Shown: positions 7,242-15,540, numbered from the stretch's first letter. The stretch: DNA of 64,000 nt from Streptomyces sp. VRA16 Mangrove soil (GCF_017377775.1 NZ_JAFVLN010000017.1:1-64000), one strand, 5' to 3'. Program-made: numbers and translations. Notes: a model not told the origin generated them from the letters alone.

Positions 7242-8858
7242 ATGCCGACACAGACGCCCACGAGGGGCGAGCGCATGGCCGACTGGGCGGACGGCCGGCT
7301 CGGGATCCACGGTCTCGGCCGCAAGTACCTGCGCAAGGTCTTCCCCGACCACTGGTCGTTCCTGCTGGGCGAGATCTGCCTCTACACCTTCATCGTCCTG
7401 ATCCTCACCGGCGTCTACCTCACCCTCTTCTTCCATCCGTCGATGAACGAGGTGACGTACCAGGGCAGTTACGTCCCGCTCAAGGGCATCCGGATGTCCG
7501 AGGCGTACGCGTCCACGCTCGACCTCAGCTTCGACGTGCGGGGCGGGCTGCTCATCCGGCAGATCCACCACTGGGCCGCGCTGATCTTCGTGGCGGCGAT
7601 GTTCACGCACATGATGCGGCACTTCTTCACGGGCAGTTTCCGCAAGCCGCGCGAGCTGAACTGGCTGTTCGGCTGGCTGCTGCTGTTCCTCGCGCTCTTC
7701 GAGGGCCTGCTCGGCTACTCGCTCCCCGACGATCTGCTCTCCGGCGCGGGCATGCGCCTGATCGAGGGCATGACGCTGTCGGTCCCGATCGTCGGGACGT
7801 ATCTGTCGTTCTTCCTCTTCGGCGGCGAGTTCCCCGGGCACGACATCGTGGCCCGCTTCTACTCGATCCACATCCTGCTGCTGCCCGGCATCATGCTGGC
7901 GCTCGTCGTCACCCACCTGATCCTGGTCTTCTACCACAAGCACACGCAGTTCCCCGGCCCCGGAAAGACCGAGCGCAACGTGGTCGGTGAACCCTTCTTC
8001 CCCAACTACGTGGCCAAGGCGGGCGGTTTCTTCTTCCTGGTCTTCGGTGTGGTGACGGTGATCGCGGCGGTCGCGTCCATCAACCCGGTGTGGGTGTACG
8101 GCCCCTATCGCCCCGACCAGGTCTCCACGGGCGCGCAGCCGGACTGGTACCTGGGGTTCGCGGAGGGCCTGGTGCGGGTGATGCCGGGGTGGGAGTTCGT
8201 GGTCTGGGGCCACACGGTGAACCTGGGCATCTTCGTCCCGCTCGTCGCCTTCCCCCTCTGGCTGGTGCTGATCGGGGTGTATCCGTTCGTGGAGTCGTGG
8301 ATCACGGGCGACCGCCGCGAGCACCATCTCCTGGACCGCCCGCGCAACCGTCCCGTGCGGACGGGACTCGGGGTGGCCTGGCTGACCGGCTTCCTGGTCG
8401 CGATGGCGGCGGGCGGCAACGACCTGTGGGCCACGCACTTCCACCTCTCCGTGAACGCGATCACCTGGTTCGCGCGGGTGGCGCTGTTCGCGGGCCCGGT
8501 GCTCGCGTTCGTCGTCACGAAGCGGATCTGTCTCGGGCTCCAGCGCCGCGACCGGGAGAAGGTACTGCACGGACGCGAGACCGGCATCGTGAAGCGGCTC
8601 CCGCACGGCGAGTTCGTCGAGGTCCACGAGCCGCTGGAGCGGGGCGAGCTGTTCCGCCTCACGCAGCACGAGCAGCCGAAGGCCCTTGAGCCGCTCCCGG
8701 CGCAGGACGAGCACGGCGTACGACGACGGGTGCGGCGCGCGCAGCGGTTGCGGGTGGCGCTGTCGCGGTGGATGTACGGGGAGGGGACGCAGGTGCCGAA
8801 GGCTCGGCCGGCGCCGGAGGTGGAGCGGCCCGGGGACCGGACGTCTCTGCGCCCGTGA
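7242..8858 (+). CDS. qcrB: Cytochrome bc1 complex b subunit, orphan copy
   Basis: Membrane quinol-oxidising cytochrome b of the actinobacterial bc1 complex, 538 residues with about nine hydrophobic segments and a C-terminal cytosolic extension. Haem-ligand histidines are visible in the segment QIHHWAALIFVAAMFTHMMRH and again in FYSIHILLLPGIMLALVVTHL; a quinone-site motif PDWY follows. The ATG at 7242 has GGGAGG six bases upstream; a GTG 24 bases earlier is less likely. The normal partners qcrA, qcrC and ctaE are not adjacent, so this is a stand-alone paralogue, apparently monocistronic with a hairpin just after the stop. Confidence 0.93.
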   Translation: MPTQTPTRGERMADWADGRLGIHGLGRKYLRKVFPDHWSFLLGEICLYTFIVLILTGVYLTLFFHPSMNEVTYQGSYVPLKGIRMSEAYASTLDLSFDVRGGLLIRQIHHWAALIFVAAMFTHMMRHFFTGSFRKPRELNWLFGWLLLFLALFEGLLGYSLPDDLLSGAGMRLIEGMTLSVPIVGTYLSFFLFGGEFPGHDIVARFYSIHILLLPGIMLALVVTHLILVFYHKHTQFPGPGKTERNVVGEPFFPNYVAKAGGFFFLVFGVVTVIAAVASINPVWVYGPYRPDQVSTGAQPDWYLGFAEGLVRVMPGWEFVVWGHTVNLGIFVPLVAFPLWLVLIGVYPFVESWITGDRREHHLLDRPRNRPVRTGLGVAWLTGFLVAMAAGGNDLWATHFHLSVNAITWFARVALFAGPVLAFVVTKRICLGLQRRDREKVLHGRETGIVKRLPHGEFVEVHEPLERGELFRLTQHEQPKALEPLPAQDEHGVRRRVRRAQRLRVALSRWMYGEGTQVPKARPAPEVERPGDRTSLRP

Positions 8859-8862
8859 ACGA

Positions 8863-8880
8863 GCGGGGCCCGCGCCCCGC
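8863..8880 (+). terminator. Candidate terminator after qcrB
   Basis: GCGGGGC (8863-8869) pairs with GCCCCGC (8874-8880) across a 4-base loop, five bases after the qcrB stop. There is no T-run. Confidence 0.4.
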
Positions 8881-8916
8881 GCCCCGGGCTGGGCCGCACC
8901 AAGAGCTCGCCTGAGG

Positions 8917-9184
8917 TCATGCGCCCAACGTGACCGCCGGGTCCGACAACGCCGGTGCCGCCCGGTTCCCCGCGAACTCGCACCACACGATCTTGCCGGG
9001 GTCGCGCTCCCCGACGCCCCACTTGTCGGCGAGCGCGGCCACGAGGCGCAGACCCCGGCCGTGCTCCCCCTGCGGCTCTCTCGGCGCGGCGGTGCCGCCT
9101 CCGCTGTCGTGCACCTCGACCCGTACGACGTCGCCCGCTCCGTCCTCGGAGTTGCTCGGGAGCAGCGTGGCTACTCGTACAACT
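8917..9184 (-). pseudogene. Truncated anti-sigma-type ATPase (HATPase_c) remnant
   Basis: The minus strand encodes the C-terminal half of an RsbW/histidine-kinase-like ATPase: VRVEVHDSGGG (G1 box region), GEHGRGLRLVAALADKWGVG (G2 box) and a terminal KIVWCEFAGN. These motifs are characteristic of the ATPases that in Streptomyces normally stand divergent to XRE/DUF397 regulator pairs. The N-terminal half with the N box is missing; upstream the frame runs into the promoter and the antisense of the XRE gene. The break falls at the inverted repeat at 9173-9198. I read it as a 5'-deleted pseudogene rather than a short functional gene. Confidence 0.7.
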
Positions 9185-9198
9185 GGATTTGTACGAGT
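9173..9198. promoter_or_regulatory. Inverted-repeat operator upstream of XRE/DUF397 pair
   Basis: ACTCGTAC (9173-9180) and GTACGAGT (9191-9198) form a perfect 8-bp dyad with a 10-base spacer, ending 42 bases before the ATG of the XRE regulator. Position and symmetry suggest an operator, probably autoregulatory; no other site of this type was seen nearby. Confidence 0.6.
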
Positions 9199-9240
9199 CC
9201 GCTCCGGTCGGCGCGAGGTCGGTACGGGAACGGTGTGCGT

Positions 9241-10047
9241 ATGAAGAAGCAGGTGACCTCGTGGCACGCGATCGGCGCGCAGATCGCCAACTACCGTAAG
9301 CGCGCGGGCATGACACAGACGGAGCTGGCCGACCGGTTGTGCGTCAGCTACGACAAGATGGCGTCGATCGAGCAGGGCCGACGGCCGGTCGACTACGCGC
9401 TCGCGGAGCAGATCGACGAACTCTTCGGGACTCAAGGGGCGTTGGCGGTGGCGGTCGCCAAGATTCCGGCCCGAGAGAAGTATCCGGCGATCCTGGCGGA
9501 CCTGGTGGAGTACGAGGAGAAGGCGCTGACGATCCTGTCGTACCAGACTCAGGTGGTGCCGGGCCTGCTCCAGACGCCGGAGTACATGCGGGCGGTCTTC
9601 GACGCCAGTTATCCGCCCCTCACCCACGAGACGGCGGAGGACTGGATCACGGCCCGGATCGGGCGGCAGCTGATCTGGGAGCGGGAGCACCCGCCGGCGT
9701 CGCACTTCATCATCGAGGAGGCCGTGCTGCACAAGCCGGTCGGCGGCCCGGAGGTGATGCGCGGGCAGTACCGCCGCATCCTGGAACTCGGCCAACTGCA
9801 CTGCATGGGCGTGCAGATCATGCCGACGAGGCAGTGGCCGCACGCCGGACTCGCAGGCCCGATGGTCCTGCTGGAGGACCCCGAGCACGACTTCGTCGCC
9901 TTCATCGAGGGGCACCGTGTCAGCAACGTCCTGGATGATCCGAAGGACATCAGCAACCTGCATCTGAAGTATGGAATGCTGCAGTCACAGGCGCTGTCTC
10001 CCGACGAGAGCGCGCGCCTGCTGGACGGACTGCTAGGAGCCTCATGA
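9241..10047 (+). CDS. XRE-family transcriptional regulator with DUF5753 domain
   Basis: Helix-turn-helix regulator of the WhiJ/BldB-associated type, 268 residues. The N-terminal HTH_31 domain is visible as IGAQIANYRKRAGMTQTELA followed by KMASIEQGRRPVD (residues about 9-60); the rest is DUF5753, beginning around YQTQVVPGLLQTPEYMRAV. Its stop overlaps the start of the DUF397 gene by ATGA, so the two are coupled as regulator and partner. Such pairs regulate development and secondary metabolism in Streptomyces; the target here is unknown. ATG 9241 is preferred over GTG 9235. Confidence 0.93.
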   Translation: MKKQVTSWHAIGAQIANYRKRAGMTQTELADRLCVSYDKMASIEQGRRPVDYALAEQIDELFGTQGALAVAVAKIPAREKYPAILADLVEYEEKALTILSYQTQVVPGLLQTPEYMRAVFDASYPPLTHETAEDWITARIGRQLIWEREHPPASHFIIEEAVLHKPVGGPEVMRGQYRRILELGQLHCMGVQIMPTRQWPHAGLAGPMVLLEDPEHDFVAFIEGHRVSNVLDDPKDISNLHLKYGMLQSQALSPDESARLLDGLLGAS

Positions 10048-10316
10048 ACACCGCAGCACGACCGCACGACCGCACGACCGCCGATCTCGCGTGGTTCAAG
10101 TCCAGCTACAGCGGCAGCCAGGGCGGCGACTGCCTCGAAGTCGCCTACCACTGGCGGAAGTCCACGTACAGCAGCGACCAGGGTGGCGACTGCGTAGAGG
10201 TGGCCGCCCACCCCTCCGCCGTCCACATCCGCGACTCCAAGAACGACCCCGCCACCGGAGCCGTGCTCACCGTCTCCCCCACGACCTGGATCGCGTTCAT
10301 CAACTCCCGTGCCTGA
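10044..10316 (+). CDS. DUF397 protein with duplicated N-terminal motif
   Basis: Small acidic protein (90 residues) of the DUF397 family that acts with the upstream XRE regulator. The hallmark motif occurs twice: WFKSSYSGSQGGDCLEVAY and WRKSTYSSDQGGDCVEVAA, followed by one copy of the VHIRDSK...TWIAFI end. Family members are usually about 60-70 residues with one motif, so this looks like an internal duplication. Start overlaps the XRE stop (ATGA) and its own end overlaps the next gene by 8 bases, giving a three-gene coupled unit. Confidence 0.9.
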   Translation: MNTAARPHDRTTADLAWFKSSYSGSQGGDCLEVAYHWRKSTYSSDQGGDCVEVAAHPSAVHIRDSKNDPATGAVLTVSPTTWIAFINSRA

Positions 10317-11676
10317 CGGGCACATAGACGCCACCGAAGTCAGACGCGCGCTCCTCGATCCGGACGCGGGAGCGGAACCGTACGTGTTGCGGGGCGTTCA
10401 CGTGCGCGGGGCGCTGGCGCTGGACGGGGCCGAGATCGGGCGGCTCGTGCGGTTCGAGGGGTGCAGGTTCGACGGGCCGTTGACGCTGGAGGGCGCGAGC
10501 ACGCTCGCGTTCGCCGTCACCGACTGCGAACTGCCCGGCGGGTTCATCGCGCCGACCGCACAGATGGGCGGGCGGCTGGATCTGCGCGGGTCCACGATCG
10601 GCGGCGGCCCGCGCGGCGCCGTGAACCTGATCCACACGCACATCGCGGGCGGACTGCGACTCGACCGGGCCCAGCTGTCGTCCTCGCAGGGCGTCGCGCT
10701 GAACGCGGGCGGGCTCGCCATGCGGGGCGGGGTCTTCTGCGAGGAGGGCTTCGTCGCGTACGGGCAAGTCCTCGTGCCCGGCGCGGAGTTGCCCGGCGGG
10801 CTGTGGATGCGCGGGGCCCGGATCGAGGTGCCCGATCCGGAGGAGATCGCGTTCAACGGGGACAACCTGACAGCCTCGACCGTACGACTGTCCGGCGGCT
10901 TCCGGGCCAACGGCCGGATCCGGCTGCGCGGCGCCCGGGTCGACGACCTGCTGACTTTCAAGGACGCCGAACTCCTCGGGCACGGCTCGGCGTTGATGTG
11001 TATCGGGGCGCGGGCGGACGCCCTGGACCTGCGGTTCGCGCGCCCTCCGGCCTCGTACGTGAATCTGCGCAACGCGCACTTCGGACGCTTCCAGGACGAC
11101 CTGCGGACATGGCCGCCCGCGATCGGCCTGGACGGGACGACGTACGACTGGCTGGAACCCACGACGGCGTACCGTCGCGAGGACGTGACGAACCGGCTGG
11201 CGTGGCTGCGCCTGAGCGATGAGTACACCCCGCTGCCGTACGAGCAACTCGCAGCGAACTACCGCGCGTTGGGCCACGACGACCAGGCGCGGCGGGTGCT
11301 GCTCCAGCGGCAGCGGCGGCGACGGGAGGAGCAGCCGCTGCTCGGCCGGGCCTGGGGCATGCTGCTCGACGCGACCGTCGGCTACGGCTACCGTCCCTGG
11401 CTCGCCGGGATCTGGCTGGCGCTGCTGATCGCGCTCGGCTCCCTCGTCTTCGACGCGCACACGCCCGTACCGAACAAGCCGGGCGAGGGCCCGCCGTTCA
11501 ACCCGGTGGCGTACACGGTCGATCTGCTCGTCCCGGTCGGCGGCCTGGGGCAGAGCGGCGCCTGGCACTGGCACGAGGCGGGGGTGCAGGGGCTCGCCTA
11601 CGGCCTGGTCGCGGTCGGCTGGCTGCTGACCACGGCGGTGGTGGCCGGAGTGACGCGCGCCCTCAGCCGGAACTGA
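10309..11676 (+). CDS. Pentapeptide-like membrane protein (oxidoreductase-annotated family)
   Basis: Protein of 455 residues. The first 280 residues are built of repeated short strands such as LRGVHVRGALALDGAEIGR and LDLRGSTIGGG, suggesting a beta-helical pentapeptide-like fold. The C-terminus has two or three hydrophobic segments (around 355-385 and 420-450), so it is anchored in the membrane. Related Streptomyces proteins are commonly labelled membrane-associated oxidoreductase, but I see no cofactor motif. GTG start overlaps the DUF397 stop by 8 bases; the 3' end overlaps the convergent next gene by 14 bp. Confidence 0.75.
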   Translation: MPDGHIDATEVRRALLDPDAGAEPYVLRGVHVRGALALDGAEIGRLVRFEGCRFDGPLTLEGASTLAFAVTDCELPGGFIAPTAQMGGRLDLRGSTIGGGPRGAVNLIHTHIAGGLRLDRAQLSSSQGVALNAGGLAMRGGVFCEEGFVAYGQVLVPGAELPGGLWMRGARIEVPDPEEIAFNGDNLTASTVRLSGGFRANGRIRLRGARVDDLLTFKDAELLGHGSALMCIGARADALDLRFARPPASYVNLRNAHFGRFQDDLRTWPPAIGLDGTTYDWLEPTTAYRREDVTNRLAWLRLSDEYTPLPYEQLAANYRALGHDDQARRVLLQRQRRRREEQPLLGRAWGMLLDATVGYGYRPWLAGIWLALLIALGSLVFDAHTPVPNKPGEGPPFNPVAYTVDLLVPVGGLGQSGAWHWHEAGVQGLAYGLVAVGWLLTTAVVAGVTRALSRN

Positions 11677-12247
11677 CGGCCAGCCTGACCTCACCGGCGA
11701 GATGGTCGAGGAACGCGGGACAGTCGTACGCGGCCATCTCCGCCGGCTCCGGCTCGTACTCCTCGGCGAAGTACGCCCGCCCCTCCTCCGAGAGCAGGGC
11801 GACACCGACCTCCACCACGTACTCGGGGTCGTCGAGGTCGTTGGGGTGGGAGCCCGGACCGTCGGCGCAGGCGCAGGCGCAGGCGGCCGGGGCGAGGGCG
11901 GCGCTCAGCGCGTTCGCGGCCTCGGTGTAGGCGGCGGGGACGCCCGTTTCGGCGAGGCGGTGGCAGACGTACCAGCAGGTGGCATAGAGCAGGACGGCGT
12001 AACCGGTCCGCTCGCGCAGTGCCCGGCTGCCGGGGGCGGGGGCGGCGGCCGGGGCGAAGGCGTCCTTGGCGGCGTCGACGAGGACGGTGAGGGCCAGTTC
12101 CGGTTCCACGTACGGGTAGTCGCTGACGATCCCGGAGAGATCGTTGATCAGTTCGCGGTGGTCTTCGGGGAGCTCGGGGGTCTCGGCGGTCTCGGCGGTC
12201 TCGAAGGTCTCGGGAGTCTCAGGGGTCTCATCAGTCACATCGGTCAC
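11663..12247 (-). CDS. Hypothetical protein with acidic repeat N-terminus
   Basis: Unrecognised 194-residue protein. It begins with an acidic low-complexity stretch of TPETPETFETAETAETPE type (residues 5-28), then a helical domain with VLLYATCWYVCHRLAETG, and a Cys-rich patch ACACACADG near residue 125. Coding frame has normal GC-rich third positions. It ends 14 bases inside the convergent membrane protein gene, and the start lies just downstream of the TetR gene on the same strand (15-base gap), so the two could be co-transcribed. Confidence 0.7.
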   Translation of the reverse strand: MTDVTDETPETPETFETAETAETPELPEDHRELINDLSGIVSDYPYVEPELALTVLVDAAKDAFAPAAAPAPGSRALRERTGYAVLLYATCWYVCHRLAETGVPAAYTEAANALSAALAPAACACACADGPGSHPNDLDDPEYVVEVGVALLSEEGRAYFAEEYEPEPAEMAAYDCPAFLDHLAGEVRLAVSSG

Positions 12248-12262
12248 GCCCGTACCGGACGA

Positions 12263-12850
12263 TCAGCGGTCGTCCGTGGTTCCCCGCTGGGGCAGCAGCG
12301 CGTCGGCGGCGTCCCGGGCATGGCGGGCCGGGGCCGGGTCGCCGGTGATGCCCGCGGTGACCATGGCCCCCTCGGCAAGCAGGAAGACGGCCTCGGCGAC
12401 GGCCCCCGCCCCCGCGGCGTCCGCCCACCCCGCGATCTGCGCGCGGAACTCCCGCTTGTGGGCGCGCACTTCGGCCAGGACGTCCTCGGAGGTCGCCCCG
12501 GCCTCCCCGTACGCGTTGATCCAGGCACAGCCCCGGAACCCGGGCTCGGCGAACCACGCACCGAGCCAGTCGAAGACGGCGAGGACGCGCTCGCGCGGGT
12601 CCGCGACCCCCTCGACATGCGCGGCGAGGCTCCCGCGCCAGCGCTCGTCGCGGCGCCTGAGCATGGCGACGGCCAGCTCCTCCTTGGTCGCGAAGAACCC
12701 GTAGATCCGCTTGAGCGGCAGCCCGGAGACCGCGCGGACGTCGGCCATCCCGGCGGCCCGGATGCCCCGCTCGTAGAAGAGCCGCTCGGCGGCGTCGAGC
12801 AGCAACTCCCGGTCGCGGTGTGCCTGTTCCTCGGTGATGGGGGCGGGCAT
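12263..12850 (-). CDS. TetR/AcrR-family transcriptional repressor
   Basis: 195-residue regulator. The N-terminal HTH is clear: LLDAAERLFYERGIRAAGM then VRAVSGLPLKRIYGFFATKEELAVAML. The C-terminal ligand domain is TetR_C-like. It is divergent from a SnoaL-like gene with a gap of about 100 bp that contains two matching palindromes, so it most likely represses itself and that gene. Confidence 0.92.
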   Translation of the reverse strand: MPAPITEEQAHRDRELLLDAAERLFYERGIRAAGMADVRAVSGLPLKRIYGFFATKEELAVAMLRRRDERWRGSLAAHVEGVADPRERVLAVFDWLGAWFAEPGFRGCAWINAYGEAGATSEDVLAEVRAHKREFRAQIAGWADAAGAGAVAEAVFLLAEGAMVTAGITGDPAPARHARDAADALLPQRGTTDDR

Positions 12851-12874
12851 CCGGGGCTCCCTCGACTGCTTGAC

Positions 12875-12929
12875 GTAGAGAATGACGGTTCTCTACATTA
12901 GTCGAACTCATGGAGAATGATGATTCTCC
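12875..12929. promoter_or_regulatory. Twin TetR-type operators between divergent genes
   Basis: Two palindromes with related half-sites. The first (12875-12896) has arms GTAGAGAA and TTCTCTAC around a 6-base centre; the second (12912-12929) has arms GGAGAAT and ATTCTCC around GATG. Both share a GAGAATGA...TTCTC core and lie 15 bases apart in the TetR/SnoaL intergenic gap. Binding by the adjacent TetR is inferred from position. Confidence 0.75.
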
Positions 12930-12954
12930 ACCGACGCCGTACGAGGAGCGCGCC

Positions 12955-13425
12955 ATGTCGCAGCAGCCCGAGGGCCGCCCGCCCTACCCGCCCTTCACGC
13001 GCGAGACCGCACTACGCAAGGTCCGGGCCGCCGAGGACGCGTGGAACAGCCGCGATCCCGAGCGCGTGGCGCTCGCGTACACACCGGACTCGCGGTGGCG
13101 CAACCGCGACGAGTTCGTCAGCGGGCGGGACGAGATCGTCGCGTTCCTCACCCGCAAGTGGGAGCGCGAGCGGGAGTACGCGCTGCGCAAGAGCCTGTGG
13201 TCGTTCGACGGCGACCGGATCGCGGTGCGGTTCCAGTACGAGTGGCACGACGCGGACGGGCAGTGGTGGCGTTCGTACGGCAATGAGCTGTGGGAGTTCG
13301 ACGCGCAGGGGCTCATGCGGCGGCGCGAGGCGAGCATCAACGACGTCACGATCGAGGAGGGGGACCGGCGCATCTTCGGGCCGCGCGCCGAGGAGGACCA
13401 GGAGGCCGAACTCCCGCTGATGTAG
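12955..13425 (+). CDS. SnoaL-like / DUF1348 (nuclear transport factor 2 fold) protein
   Basis: Single-domain protein of 156 residues with the NTF2-like cone fold expected from AEDAWNSRDPERVALAYTPD, SRWRNRDEFVSGRDEIVAFL and RFQYEWHDADGQWWRSYGNE, a pattern typical of DUF1348. Enzymatic role is unknown; relatives are small stress- or catabolism-associated proteins. ATG 12955 is preferred because GAGGAG ends 6 bases before it; an in-frame ATG at 12910 would overlap the second operator. Divergent from and presumably repressed by the TetR protein. Confidence 0.88.
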   Translation: MSQQPEGRPPYPPFTRETALRKVRAAEDAWNSRDPERVALAYTPDSRWRNRDEFVSGRDEIVAFLTRKWEREREYALRKSLWSFDGDRIAVRFQYEWHDADGQWWRSYGNELWEFDAQGLMRRREASINDVTIEEGDRRIFGPRAEEDQEAELPLM

Positions 13426-13518
13426 GTGTACCTACCTGCGCAGGGCATCGGAAATCGGTACACCACCCCTGCGGGGTTTCGGTGCGGGGACGCGGGCGCG
13501 CATCGCACGATGTCCGGC

Positions 13519-13701
13519 ATGACAGACAGGACGGACAGCACAGACAGGCCAGCCACCCGCCTTCCCGGCACCCGGACCCCACGCCGCCCGACCCGTACGG
13601 TGATCGGCCGCCGCATCATCACCACCCTGCGGCCGGCCCCGCCCCGCGAGACCGCCTGGGAGCTGCCGCCAAGGATGGCGATCTGGGTGCGGGACGTGTG
13701 A
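13519..13701 (+). CDS. Small basic hypothetical protein
   Basis: Possible 60-residue Arg/Thr-rich protein ending ETAWELPPRMAIWVRDV. The C-terminal third looks protein-like and basic, but there is no clear ribosome site and no family is recognised. It lies between the SnoaL-like gene and the start of the toxin region, where GC content begins to drop. Confidence 0.3.
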   Translation: MTDRTDSTDRPATRLPGTRTPRRPTRTVIGRRIITTLRPAPPRETAWELPPRMAIWVRDV

Positions 13702-13734
13702 CGCGCCCCGGGCCCGCGCCGACGGACTGGAGAA

Positions 13735-14283
13735 TTACCACCCCGCCACAATCCCGGCCCACCACCGGAAGCGTGTCTCCTCGCCGACTTCCGGGTCAAT
13801 GGCGCAAGCGAGCTCGAAGAAGCGTGCCAGATCGTCATAGAGCTGATCCGGATCGCCAGTCATCCCGGACAAAGCCGTCTTTGCGTAACTCCAACGCCAG
13901 GCTGTTTCAACAAAGGCGCACACCGTTGAGTTCACGTAAGAAACACGCTCGCCCTCCCCCGTGAAGACTGCTACCACTACACCACTTTCCAGCGTCCCGA
14001 CCGTTCGTTTCCAGTAACGGCCAAGCCGGTAAGCGGCACCCGTCGACCATTCCATCTCCGGGTCGACCCCCGTCTGAACATCGCCTACGAGTTGCACACC
14101 GTTCGGCCCACCCCCAGCCTCCGTCACCGGCACTCCGTAGCGCCGAAGACATTTCTCATCCCTGGCCGGTAGCCCCCAGCTCGCGTCCTGGGAGATTCGA
14201 GATGCCTGAAATTCCGGCCCCATCAGATCGCACAACGGGAGCCTGATGGAATCATCGAACTTTTCCTGAAGATCCCTGTCCAT
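13735..14283 (-). CDS. SUKH-4-like immunity protein
   Basis: About 182 residues. The central section CLRRYGVPVTEAGGG and the C-terminal half with VSYVNSTVCAFVETAWRWSY resemble the SUKH-4 class of cytosolic immunity proteins that neutralise polymorphic toxins. It is the leftmost gene of the toxin region and follows, on the same strand, a broken HINT-deaminase toxin from which it is separated by a strong terminator, so it probably has its own promoter. GC content and codon use are lower than in the flanking housekeeping genes. Assignment rests on pattern recognition and needs a profile search. Confidence 0.6.
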   Translation of the reverse strand: MDRDLQEKFDDSIRLPLCDLMGPEFQASRISQDASWGLPARDEKCLRRYGVPVTEAGGGPNGVQLVGDVQTGVDPEMEWSTGAAYRLGRYWKRTVGTLESGVVVAVFTGEGERVSYVNSTVCAFVETAWRWSYAKTALSGMTGDPDQLYDDLARFFELACAIDPEVGEETRFRWWAGIVAGW

Positions 14284-14317
14284 CAACCATCCGAAACAGT
14301 CGATTCCGAGTCAAAAA

Positions 14318-14352
14318 TTGACCGGCCGGCGTCTCGCTTGTCGGCCGGTCAA
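14318..14352 (-). terminator. Rho-independent terminator after broken toxin gene
   Basis: TTGACCGGCCG (14318-14328) and CGGCCGGTCAA (14342-14352) form a perfect 11-bp stem. On the minus strand the stem is followed by a T-run (complement of AAAAA at 14313-14317). It lies between the toxin remnant and the immunity gene downstream. Confidence 0.8.
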
Positions 14353-14391
14353 CTCTACTTCGATGTCATCGATCCCAGCGGATCCGCGACG

Positions 14392-15036
14392 TTACGCTGT
14401 CCACTCGTAACTCGGCAGTCCAGGGGATCCACCACGGAACATTCCCATGGCCCGCGCAATGGCTCCCGCATTCTTCTTTCCGTTACGGATTCCATCCGGA
14501 TTTAGGCTCCAGGAGATATTGTCTCCGAGATTCTGGTAGCCGGCCATGCTCGCGGAGCACTCATGCCCCTCCGTGCTGCACGGAACTCGCTCAGAGTAGG
14601 CGCCTACCACTCGCCTCGGCCCACCTGCCGAAGTCCGGAAGCCAGAAGGGGTGGTTGGCCGTTGCCGTAATGGTGCTCGACCTGGCCGCGCCCTTCGTCC
14701 CGTCGACATCGACTGTCAGGCGGACCAGGAGCTTGCTTCCCTCACTGCTGACGGGGGTGATCATCCGCCGGGTCTGAAGGTTTCCGGTCTCCGGGTCGCC
14801 CGCGACGACGTACTCGCCCTTCCTGACGTCCTCGATGGCTTTCTTCTTGCCATCGGCCATCAGCACTTTGGTTCCGGGGACGAAGCTGCTCTTCGCCCAC
14901 TTCGCCGCGGTCACCGCATTGCCCGCGCCCGGGATCGCCGACGCCAACGGTGGCCGTCGAGCTCCACGAAGAGATCGGGTTGCCGCCCGCGAACGCGTAC
15001 CGGTTGCCCGTGTACGGGTCCGTCGCCAGGGACATG
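14392..15036 (-). pseudogene. Decayed RHS-HINT-deaminase toxin remnant
   Basis: Minus-strand pieces match the intact RHS toxin at 20.2-23.3 kb but with deletions and frameshifts. From 15036 downward: the RHS end DPYTGNRYAFAGGNP, a one-base loss after ISS..., a jump to LASAIPGAGNAVTAAKWAK, loss of the Lys-rich linker, the HINT start SFVPGTKVLMADGKKKAIED, then a break just after PDFGRWAEA. The last piece, in another frame, is GAYSERVPCSTEGHEC followed by SWSLNPDG, which resembles the end of a YwqJ/XOO_2897-type deaminase toxin. Not expected to be functional. Confidence 0.75.
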
Positions 15037-15041
15037 CCGTC

Positions 15042-15235
15042 TATGGCGGTGCGGATCGTGGCCAAGTGCCAGACGTGCGGGGCCCGTTGTGACGACATCG
15101 CCGACGCGGACAAGGCCCTGGTGCCTCAAGCATGCGGGGCCGACCGGGCACACGGGCTACGAACTGGCCGCGTTCCAGCTCTTCGACGCGATCATGAGCG
15201 ACCTCGACGTGAGCGACAGCGGCGGATCGGCGTAG
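15042..15235 (+). pseudogene. Frameshifted DUF7848-like fragment
   Basis: Plus-strand reading gives VRIVAKCQTCGARCDD and, after a one-base frame change, WCLKHAGPTGHTGYE followed by FQLFDAIMSDL and a TAG stop. The paired Cys residues and the WCxxHAGxTGHTGF-like block resemble DUF7848 proteins common in Streptomyces. It abuts the toxin remnant at about 15040 in opposite orientation. The frame break and missing start mark it as a remnant. Confidence 0.45.
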
Positions 15236-15439
15236 AACCCGGGTGGGGTACACCGTGACAGCCGCCCGGCGCGCCCCGCCCGCTCAAGCTCCCCGGCCGT
15301 GGCAAATACACCGACCACGGCAGGGGGGACTGCGGCCGGGCTGGTTCTCCCGGCTCCTGCCGTCCCCTCAACCTCGTGTACTCACCTACGCCCACTGTCG
15401 GCCCGCGAGTTGACGCCCTGATGACAGAAGGGCGCCAAC

Positions 15440-15540
15440 TCACGCGTGCGCAGCCGTCGTAGCTGAATCCACGAGGCCGAAGCAAGCCCACTCTTGGGAT
15501 TCGAAATATTCCACCTCAATCGGTTCATCCGCGTCGCACG
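15440..15540 (-). pseudogene. Short immunity-gene-like remnant
   Basis: A minus-strand stretch reads DADEPIEVEYFESQEW... to a TGA at 15440. DAxEPIEVE also occurs at the C-terminus of the immunity-like gene ending at 17966 (DAGEPIEVERIEP), and the DNA around 15510-15535 resembles that around 18010-18035. It may be a leftover of a paralogous gene. The rest of 15236-15603 shows nothing recognisable. Confidence 0.3.

Noticed and set aside
12910..12954. Earlier ATG for the SnoaL-like protein
   Set aside because: It lies in the second operator palindrome and has no ribosome site, while ATG 12955 has GAGGAG at six bases.
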